This document shows, piece by piece, positions 1-4,874 of a DNA stretch of 5,876 nucleotides. Both the position numbers and the translations under genes were made by a program. This stretch comes from Komagataeibacter kakiaceti JCM 25156 (GTDB lineage Bacteria > Pseudomonadota > Alphaproteobacteria > Acetobacterales > Acetobacteraceae), in NCBI RefSeq assembly GCF_000613305.1, contig NZ_BAIO01000125.1, forward strand, positions 1-5,876. Direction: 5' to 3'. The first letter of the stretch is position 1. Every line of letters begins with the position of its first letter. The notes beneath the pieces are model-generated. The model was given only the letters and a program-made list of their open reading frames with translations. It was not told where the DNA came from and searched no databases.

Positions 1-328
1 CGGCAAAGGCGCGGACCAGCGCGATCACCCGCGCATCCAGCCGCAGGTATTCCGGCGCGCGCCCACCGGGCAGGACCAGACCGGCGTAATCCGCGTGCCG
101 CACGTCATCGAAACTGGCGTTCAGCGTGAAACGATGGCCCGGTTTTTCGCTATAAGTCTGCGCACCCTCGAAATCATGGATGGCGGTCAGGACATGCTCC
201 CCCTTCCCCCGGCCGGGACAGACCGCATCGACCTGATACCCCAGCATGGTCAGGGCCTGGTAGGGGACCATGACCTCGTAATCCTCGACATAATCGCCAG
301 CCAGAAGCAGCAGTCTTGGTGCGCTCAT
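1..328 (-). CDS. DJ-1/PfpI family protein, N-terminal 109 residues (3' end outside window)
   Basis: The translation begins [20 protein letters not shown]. It continues with VDAVCPGR (33-40), [15 protein letters not shown] (51-65) and [12 protein letters not shown] (84-95). This is the class I glutamine-amidotransferase-like fold of the DJ-1/PfpI family, closest in style to the PfpI/plant DJ-1D branch. The acidic residue in DYEVMVP (E18) and the glutamate in GGRAPEY (E93) are the conserved family glutamates. The nucleophilic cysteine should lie just beyond the missing C-terminal part, so catalysis cannot be judged here. Members have been described as glyoxalase III, protein deglycase or stress chaperone; which applies is unknown. 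The start is supported by a GGAAAG Shine-Dalgarno-like site ending about 8 bases upstream on the minus strand. It lies downstream of moaB on the same strand, but the 212-bp gap with hairpins makes a shared transcript unlikely. Confidence 0.88.
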   Translation of the reverse strand, partial: MSAPRLLLLAGDYVEDYEVMVPYQALTMLGYQVDAVCPGRGKGEHVLTAIHDFEGAQTYSEKPGHRFTLNASFDDVRHADYAGLVLPGGRAPEYLRLDARVIALVRAFA

Positions 329-448
329 ATCCGTTTCTTTCCATTGGGACGGCACGCTTTCCGCACAGATCGCGGTGCGGCAGGCCGCGTGCCCGGTGTC
401 AGACCAGAAGCCAGACCATGAAACGTGCCGTGGATTATCAGGGATCTT

Positions 449-525
449 TCTGGTGAAGCTTTTTTCACAAAGCTTGCGGGGAACGCCGCCTTTTTAAGAA
501 GGCGACCTCCAGAAACTCTTATACG
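449..525. repeat. REP-like intergenic element with two hairpins
   Basis: Two adjacent inverted repeats lie between moaB and the DJ-1 gene. Hairpin 1 pairs AAGCTTT (456-462) with AAAGCTT (469-475) around a 6-base loop. Hairpin 2 pairs CGCCTT (487-492) with AAGGCG (499-504), and the outer part of its stem is imperfect. From memory, a very similar AAGCTT-hairpin plus GCCGCC-hairpin unit is dispersed between genes in Komagataeibacter genomes. On that basis I read this as a slightly decayed copy of a dispersed repeat; the identification is recollection plus inference. It may also end transcription of moaB on the minus strand, because T/A runs sit in and beside the stems. No second copy occurs in this window. 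Confidence 0.45.
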
Positions 526-540
526 TTTTCCGGCAGCCGT

Positions 541-1095
541 TTAATGATCGTGCCCGTCGGGGGCGAGATGTTCGCGCAGGCGGGGCATGAGTTCGACAAA
601 ATTGCAGGGCACATGCCGACTGTCGAGCTGCCAGACCAGAATGTCATCCCATCCGTCCTTCACCGCGCCGGACGAGCCGGGCAGCGCGAACAGATAGGTT
701 CCGTTCGCCACCCCCGCGACGGCGCGGGACTGGATCGTCGAGGTTCCGATCTTCTGGTAGGACAGCATGCGGAACAGTTCGCCAAACCCCTCGATCCGCT
801 TTTCGATCACCTGATCAAACGCTTCAGGCGTGACGTCACGACCGGTTACGCCGGTGCCGCCGCTGGAAATGACAACATCGACCTGCTCATCCGCGATCCA
901 GCCCGACAGGGTGGCCGCGATCCGCCGGGCGTCATCGGTCACGATGGCGCGGGCGGCCACGACATGACCGGCGCTGGCGATCCGCTCAGCCAGGATGTCA
1001 CCCGACCGGTCCGTCTGCGGGGTGCGGGTATCGGAAACTGTCAGTACCGCGATGCGGACGGGCAGGAAGGGTTTGTTCATATCTAGTCGCGACAT
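541..1095 (-). CDS. moaB: MoaB/MogA-type molybdopterin biosynthesis protein
   Basis: This is an intact 184-residue protein that matches the MoaB/MogA fold throughout. It has RIAVLTVSDTR (14-24), then the molybdopterin-binding SSGGTG (77-82) followed by GRDVTPEAF (85-93). Further on come GFGELFRMLSYQKIGTST (103-120), SRAVAGVANG (123-132) and LPGSSGAVKDGW (138-149). The family adenylylates molybdopterin before molybdenum insertion (MogA-type reaction), although E. coli MoaB itself is dispensable. The enzyme is cytoplasmic, and the length is slightly above the usual 170-180. The ATG at 1095 was chosen because a GGTGAA sequence lies 8 bases upstream. A second in-frame ATG at 1080 (MNKPFLPV) has no clear ribosome-binding site but cannot be excluded. 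The C-terminus ends in a His-rich GHDH. It is transcribed divergently from oprB and has no other moa/mog gene beside it here. Confidence 0.93.
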   Translation of the reverse strand: MSRLDMNKPFLPVRIAVLTVSDTRTPQTDRSGDILAERIASAGHVVAARAIVTDDARRIAATLSGWIADEQVDVVISSGGTGVTGRDVTPEAFDQVIEKRIEGFGELFRMLSYQKIGTSTIQSRAVAGVANGTYLFALPGSSGAVKDGWDDILVWQLDSRHVPCNFVELMPRLREHLAPDGHDH

Positions 1096-1180
1096 TCTTC
1101 ATGTTCACCATTCCGGCGGGCGGACGTCAACGGTCATTGGATTGTGATGGAACCGGGACCGAACCAGAGCAGGGGAAATG

Positions 1181-1358
1181 AGTAATATGTGTGAATAAAC
1201 ACAAACTTCTGATGTATTTGTGCGTTGCACAAAAAAATACAACAACGAATAGTGACATACTATATCAATATATTGCTGTGGTAAAAAAAATCTCTTTAGT
1301 ATTATTTTACACAGCCTTAGTTTTTTTCATAATTCCCCCGTCAAGGTTTATATTAGGT
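1181..1358 (+). promoter_or_regulatory. AT-rich control region upstream of oprB
   Basis: Bases 1201-1360 are about 29% GC by count, against clearly GC-rich sequence on both sides. The region carries an A7 tract (1231-1237), an A8 tract (1283-1290) and a T7 tract (1321-1327); the first two are about five helical turns apart. One usable promoter candidate is TTGCTG (1273-1278), an 18-bp spacer and TAGTAT (1297-1302). This would give an untranslated leader of about 50 bases before the ATG at 1359. Codon usage in the frame continuous with oprB is A/T-ending and unlike the porin, which argues that this is regulatory rather than coding DNA. Confidence 0.55.
1217..1233. promoter_or_regulatory. Perfect 7-bp inverted repeat, possible operator for oprB
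   Basis: TTTGTGC (1217-1223) and GCACAAA (1227-1233) are exact reverse complements separated by GTT. The same half-site theme recurs just upstream: CACAAA at 1200-1205, and TGTG (1190-1193) facing CACA (1200-1203). Clustered TTTGTG/CACAAA half-sites in an AT-rich region upstream of a sugar porin fit binding of a dimeric repressor or activator. The regulator is not identifiable from the sequence. The spacing does not match a canonical CRP/FNR site, so I do not name one. Confidence 0.4.
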
Positions 1359-2837
1359 ATGAAATATGCTATCGATGTGCGAATGATCAGAACATTTGCC
1401 CGCTTTTTTATACCGCTGCCCCTGTTTCTTCTTGTCCTTTTCACCCTGAACGAGGCCGCGCTGGCGCAGGCCCTGCCGGGGGAAGGGCAGGGCTTCGTGG
1501 GCGCGCAGCCCACCCTCAACGTCAATTCCCGGCGCAGTACGTCGGTGCAGGATCCCGGCCAGTTCTTCAACGCGCCTTACGGAGACCAGCACCTGTTTGG
1601 CAACTGGTGGGGGCTCCAGCCCTTCCTGTTGCGCCATGGCGTGCATATCGAAGCCGATGTGCATGAGGAATTGGCGGGCAACTTCCGTGGCGGCGCCAAG
1701 CAGGGCGTTACGGATGCCGGGCAGGTCGGGGTGGAAATCGACATCGACTGGAACAAGCTGGCGGGCGCGCCCAAGAATTTCTGGACCCATACCATGATCG
1801 TGAACGGTCACGGGCGGAACCTCAGCACCGACTACATCCACGATTCCCTTGGCGGCGTGCAGCAGATCTACGGCGCGCGTGGTAACGTGGTCGCCCATCT
1901 TGTCTATATGTACGCCGAACAGTCCCTGTTCCATAACCGGCTCGACATCAGCGCGGGCTGGATTCCGGTGGGCAGCTTCTTCGCCGCCTCCCCACTGTTC
2001 TGTGAGTTCATGAACGTGTCGATCTGCGGCAATCCCGCGCCGGGCAAATACGTGCCGGGCGGGCGCGACTGGCCATCGGGCAACCTGGGCGTGGTGATGC
2101 GGGTCATGCCCACGGTCGATACCTATATCATGGCCAGCATGTTCGCCGTCTCCCCCCACTCCTTCAACGGCGGCATCTCGGGCTGGGCATGGGCGCAGAG
2201 CGGTCTGGGCAAATTCTCCACCCCGGTTGAAATCGGCTGGCTGCCGGAATTCGGCCGCAACCATCTGGCGGGGCACTACAAGGCCGGGTACGGCTACGAC
2301 AATTCGCAGTACGATGACCTGTATTCCGACATAAACGGCAACTCCGCCGTGCGTACGGGCCTGCCCTTCCGCAAGCAGTCCGGCGTCAGCACCGCATGGT
2401 TCCAGGCGGACCAGATGATCGTGCGCAATGGCAAGGGGCCGACCAATGGCCTGATCGCGCTGGCGGGCTACATGTACACCTCGGGCAAGATCTCGGCCAT
2501 GAAGCAGCATGTGTGGGCCGGCATGATCGAAACCGGCGCGAAATGGGGCCGCCCGCTCGATACGGTGGGGGCGATGTTCCATTATTTCGAGATGAGCCGC
2601 GCCTCGATCCTGCAGCAGGAATCCTCGATTCTGGCGGGCACGCCCTTCCTGAACAACCAGTGGGGCAAGGCATGGGGCATCCAGACGCATGAGGATGTGT
2701 ACGAACTCTTCTACAACATCCATACCGCGCGCGGCATGAGCTTCCAGCCGGATTTCCAGTATATCAACCGCCCCGGCGCCACCACCACCTATCATGACGC
2801 GGCGGTGATGGGCCTGCAGTTCAACTGCCTGCTGTAA
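1359..2837 (+). CDS. oprB: OprB-family carbohydrate-selective outer-membrane porin
   Basis: The 492-residue product begins with a Sec signal peptide. It has a basic n-region (MKYAIDVRMIRTFAR), a hydrophobic core FFIPLPLFLLVLFTL (16-30) and a likely cleavage site near ALAQA (34-38). The mature part shows the OprB (PF04966) pattern. This includes LFGNWWGLQPFLLRHG near residue 79, the strand pair DAGQVGVEIDIDW (119-131), AEQSLFHNRLDISAGWIPVG (186-205), FCEFMNV...CGNP, and the terminal EDVYELFYNIH...FQPDFQYINRPG (445-473). Such porins let mono- and disaccharides diffuse across the outer membrane. The ATG at 1359 is chosen because AAGG lies 12 bases upstream. ATG 1383 (MIRTFARF) also gives a full signal peptide but has no ribosome-binding site. 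A GTG at 1191 is in frame but looks non-coding. The protein ends GLQFNCLL, without the usual C-terminal aromatic residue of porin barrels. Confidence 0.9.
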   Translation: MKYAIDVRMIRTFARFFIPLPLFLLVLFTLNEAALAQALPGEGQGFVGAQPTLNVNSRRSTSVQDPGQFFNAPYGDQHLFGNWWGLQPFLLRHGVHIEADVHEELAGNFRGGAKQGVTDAGQVGVEIDIDWNKLAGAPKNFWTHTMIVNGHGRNLSTDYIHDSLGGVQQIYGARGNVVAHLVYMYAEQSLFHNRLDISAGWIPVGSFFAASPLFCEFMNVSICGNPAPGKYVPGGRDWPSGNLGVVMRVMPTVDTYIMASMFAVSPHSFNGGISGWAWAQSGLGKFSTPVEIGWLPEFGRNHLAGHYKAGYGYDNSQYDDLYSDINGNSAVRTGLPFRKQSGVSTAWFQADQMIVRNGKGPTNGLIALAGYMYTSGKISAMKQHVWAGMIETGAKWGRPLDTVGAMFHYFEMSRASILQQESSILAGTPFLNNQWGKAWGIQTHEDVYELFYNIHTARGMSFQPDFQYINRPGATTTYHDAAVMGLQFNCLL

Positions 2838-2882
2838 CACACCCTTCATCCGCGCGGCGGCACGCGGTATGGCTGGCGGATC

Positions 2883-3864
2883 ATGAGCGATTCCGCCTTT
2901 CTGTACCACATGGCCCATGCCGCGCTGGCCGGATACGACCTGCGTGACGCAGGGGTCCACCTGCTTTCCATCTCGGAAAACGTCATTTTCCGGGTCGATA
3001 CCGGGGGCAGGCCGCGTTACGCGCTGCGCCTGCACCGGCCGGGCTATCATACCGCCGCTGAAATCGGCAGCGAACTGGCCTGGCTGGGCGCGCTGCATGA
3101 GGCCGGTCTGGAAGTGCCGGTGCCCGTGCCCGGCCATGACGGCGCCCTGATCCGCACCCTGCCCGCGCCCGATGGCATAACCCGCCACGCCGTGCTGTTC
3201 ACATGGATGGACGGGACCGAGCCGACTCCGGACATAGACCCCATAGCCTTTACCCGCCTGGGCCGCGTGACCGCCCGGCTGCATGACCACAGCCGCTACT
3301 GGGCGCGCGCCCCCGGTTTTACCCGCAAGGTCTGGACCCCCGACACCATGACCGGCCCGCATGCCCTGTGGGGACGATGGGACGCGGTGCCGGGCATGAC
3401 CGGCACCGCGCATGACCTGATCGCGGCGTGCCTGCGGCAGATCAATGCGGAACTGGCGGAATATGGCCGGCAGCCGGAGCGTTTCGGGCTGATCCATGCC
3501 GACCTGCGGCTGGCCAACCTGCTGGTCAGCGGGGCGCATACCCGCCTGATCGATTTCGATGACTGCGGCATAAGCTGGTTCATGCAGGATCTGGCGGCGG
3601 CGCTGAGCTTTCATGAAGACCACCCCCACGCCCCCCGCTGTCGATCACTGGCTGCGCGGCTACGCGATGGCGGGACAGGTGGCGCGGGCCGATCTGGATA
3701 TTTTGCCCACGCTTGTCATACAGCGGCGAATCCAGCTTCTGGCATGGACCGGCACCCACCGGCATACCGCGCAGGTGCAAAGCCTTGGGCCGGACTGGTT
3801 CGCGCGCACGCTGGATCTGTGCCGGGCATGGCAGGCGGGCCGCCTGCTGCGCGATATTGGCTGA
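2883..3864 (+). pseudogene. Aminoglycoside phosphotransferase/SrkA-like kinase, frameshifted by one extra base
   Basis: Frame one (from ATG 2883) encodes an APH/homoserine-kinase-like fold. It contains SENVIFRV (31-38), YALRLHRPGYH (46-56), SELAWL (63-68), the catalytic-loop motif HADLRLAN (H205, D207, N212) and the metal-binding segment IDFDD (223-227). After AALSFHED (239-246) the match ends. It resumes in the next frame as AVDHWLRGYAMAGQVARAD, then LPTLVIQRRIQLLAWTGTH, up to the TGA at 3862-3864. Removing one C from the C5 run (3623-3627) or the C6 run (3631-3636) gives a continuous protein of 326 residues, about the length of SrkA/YihE kinases. Uncorrected, the frame reads on to 3911 with unrelated sequence. 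The catalytic residues lie before the break. The substrate is unknown. The gene starts 45 bp after oprB on the same strand and could be read through from it; its Shine-Dalgarno (GGCGGA, 2 bases away) is poor. The break may be a sequencing error or a genuine mutation. Confidence 0.85.
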
Positions 3865-4157
3865 ACCGGGCCATTCATGGCCGCCATTTTCCGGCACCGG
3901 GGGATTATTAGATATTTTTTTAATTTGTCTGGGGCGCGGAGTTCACCACATTAACTTTTGGAAATTTTGAGCAGGCGGAATCGTGTTGGCGAAAAAGTTT
4001 CATGGAGCAAATTAACGTGATGATTCGCGGTTATTTTTTAAGGCCGCTATGACTTTTATGCCTCATTCCTGACATGTATGACACGTATGGATTGTGTCGT
4101 TCGGTTAATAACCCAGCGGAGCCTGTCCCCTCCTTGGCACATAGCGGAAAAGCAGCA
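3865..4157. other. AT-rich intergenic region, no gene recognised
   Basis: This is a 293-bp gap between the kinase gene and the small ORF. It opens with a short palindrome, GGCCAT-TC-ATGGCC (3869-3882), and has a T7 run at 3915-3921. The two are too far apart to make a convincing terminator. A 10-codon reading frame starts at 4020 (MIRGYFLRPL) with GGAG 12 bases upstream, but nothing else supports it. I see no tRNA or structured RNA and no promoter with both hexamers in good form. Confidence 0.5.
4070..4087 (+). repeat. Tandem 9-bp direct repeat
   Basis: TGACATGTA (4070-4078) is followed immediately by TGACACGTA (4079-4087), with eight of nine bases identical. The first copy contains the palindrome ACATGT. 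The pair lies 70 bases upstream of the small ORF at 4158 and could be a binding site for a regulator, but it may equally be chance in a short sequence. Confidence 0.3.
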
Positions 4158-4340
4158 ATGACCCCGGCAGTTGATCCCACCGCCTCATCCCCCGTGCCCA
4201 CGCCCGTCGTGGCCACGTTGCCGCTCGCGACCGATGAGGTTCCGACCCGCTCCCAGACCACGCGGATGATCTATTCCCGCCATCGACGTGCGCTACGCGA
4301 TTACGCCCGCACGCTCGACTCCACGCCCAAGTCCTCCTGA
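4158..4340 (+). CDS. Small hypothetical protein, 60 residues, unknown function
   Basis: I do not recognise this protein. It has a low-complexity Pro/Thr/Val/Ala-rich first half (MTPAVDPTASSPVPTPVVAT) and a basic second half (TRMIYSRHRRALRDYARTLD, about residues 34-53). It has no signal peptide, membrane segment or cysteine. About 80% of its codons end in G or C, as in the neighbouring genes. The in-frame extension back to an ATG at 4074 falls to roughly 45%, so I chose the start at 4158. A GGAAAAG sequence lies about 6 bases before that ATG. It converges on the NUDIX gene with a 16-bp gap between stops. The arginine-rich tail might bind nucleic acid or be helical, but this is a guess. It could also be a chance ORF in GC-rich DNA. 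Confidence 0.5.
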   Translation: MTPAVDPTASSPVPTPVVATLPLATDEVPTRSQTTRMIYSRHRRALRDYARTLDSTPKSS

Positions 4341-4356
4341 CCCCTTACGGATCTTT

Positions 4357-4773
4357 TCAGCCCGCCCGCCGTCGCAGGGCCGCCAGCGCCTGGCGCGTGG
4401 GGGTTGTCAGCCGGTCCGGCAGGCTATCAGGGGCGTACCAGCGCGGGCCTTCGTGTTTTTCAGGCTCCATGAGACGCGGCTCCCCCTGCCATGAGGTCAC
4501 CAGATAAACGGGGGAAACCCAGTGATGCCCGCCCGTGGCGTCCATTTCCTCCACCAGGCACAGCAGGTCACGCGCCTGTATGGTTATGCCCAGTTCCTCG
4601 GCAATTTCGCGCTCCGCCGCATGGGCCGTCGTCTCATACGGATCGACCTTGCCACCGGGCAGGCCCCAGCATCCTGCTTCCAGCCCCCGCAGACGCCGCA
4701 GCAGCAGAATCCGGCCCTCCCGGTCCATGATGGCCGCGCCGCATCCCACGCGCGGGCCGGTCCTGTCCAGCAT
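4357..4773 (-). CDS. NUDIX hydrolase, MutT/NUDT15-like nucleotide diphosphatase
   Basis: The 138-residue protein has an exact Nudix box, G-x5-E-x7-REU-x-EE-x-GU, at residues 41-63. It starts GKVDPYE, ends REIAEELGI, and the metal-binding glutamates are E56, E59 and E60. Upstream is VGCGAAIMDREGRILLLRR (9-27) and WGLPGG (36-41). Downstream is MEPEKHEGPRWY (102-113), typical of the MTH2/NUDT15/AtNUDX1-like group. Such enzymes hydrolyse nucleoside triphosphates or other X-linked nucleoside diphosphates, and some remove oxidised nucleotides; the substrate cannot be fixed from sequence. The protein is cytoplasmic and of normal length. The start is well supported by AGGAG (4783-4787 on the complement), 9 bases upstream. 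The gene lies downstream of pdc on the same strand but behind a strong terminator, so it probably has its own promoter. It converges with the small ORF. Confidence 0.92.
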   Translation of the reverse strand: MLDRTGPRVGCGAAIMDREGRILLLRRLRGLEAGCWGLPGGKVDPYETTAHAAEREIAEELGITIQARDLLCLVEEMDATGGHHWVSPVYLVTSWQGEPRLMEPEKHEGPRWYAPDSLPDRLTTPTRQALAALRRRAG

Positions 4774-4795
4774 TTACCTGTACTCCTGTTATTTG

Positions 4796-4805
4796 CAGGC
4801 GCCTG
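4796..4805. promoter_or_regulatory. 10-bp perfect palindrome upstream of the NUDIX gene
   Basis: CAGGCGCCTG is a perfect dyad, and after one mismatch on each side two more bases pair. It sits between the pdc terminator and the NUDIX ribosome-binding site, where an operator or the early 5' leader would be. No matching -35/-10 pair is evident, so its role is speculative. Confidence 0.25.
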
Positions 4806-4820
4806 AAACTGACTACCTGA

Positions 4821-4849
4821 TAAAAAAGGGGGCACCCGAAGGTGCCCCA
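4821..4849 (-). terminator. Rho-independent terminator of pdc
   Basis: Read on the minus strand, GGGGCACC, a TTCG tetraloop and GGTGCCCC form a perfect 8-bp GC-rich stem, followed by C and six T residues. TTCG closed by C-G is an especially stable loop. The stem lies about 26 bases beyond the pdc stop codon (4875-4877) and before the NUDIX start, so it should end pdc transcripts and insulate the NUDIX gene. Confidence 0.93.
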
Positions 4850-4874
4850 CAAGCCGGTAAAATATTGCCTGGCC

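Noticed and set aside
95..421. 108-codon plus-strand ORF
   Set aside because: It mostly overlaps the DJ-1/PfpI coding sequence on the opposite strand and has no recognisable features of its own.
544..1086. 180-codon plus-strand ORF across moaB
   Set aside because: It is the antisense shadow of moaB, which has all family motifs; the plus-strand product shows no family features.
1102..1130. Possible moaB promoter: TTGACG on the minus strand (1125-1130) with TGAACA 17 bases on
   Set aside because: The -35 is good, but the -10 candidate matches the consensus at only two positions, and the start point would fall on the ATG, needing a leaderless mRNA.
1188..1205. CRP/FNR-like site (TGTGA... CACA)
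   Set aside because: Half-sites are present but the spacing and the second half do not fit the TGTGA-N6-TCACA arrangement.
1353..3629. 758-codon open reading frame on the minus strand antisense to oprB and the kinase gene
   Set aside because: Its translation has no recognisable domain and is dominated by His, Arg, Gly, Gln and Ala. It lies opposite two genes with clear homology, and long antisense frames are expected where strong G/C third-position bias removes stop codons.
3866..3921. Terminator after the kinase gene
   Set aside because: The GGCCAT palindrome (3869-3882) is about 30 bases from the T-run at 3915-3921, with no stem directly before the T-run.
4020..4052. 10-codon leader-peptide-like ORF, MIRGYFLRPL
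   Set aside because: The Shine-Dalgarno is weak and distant, and there are no regulatory codon runs or attenuator hairpins after it.
4134..4157. TTGGCAC that resembles a sigma-54 -24 element before the small ORF
   Set aside because: The required TTGC-type -12 element is absent at the correct spacing (GGAAA is found there).
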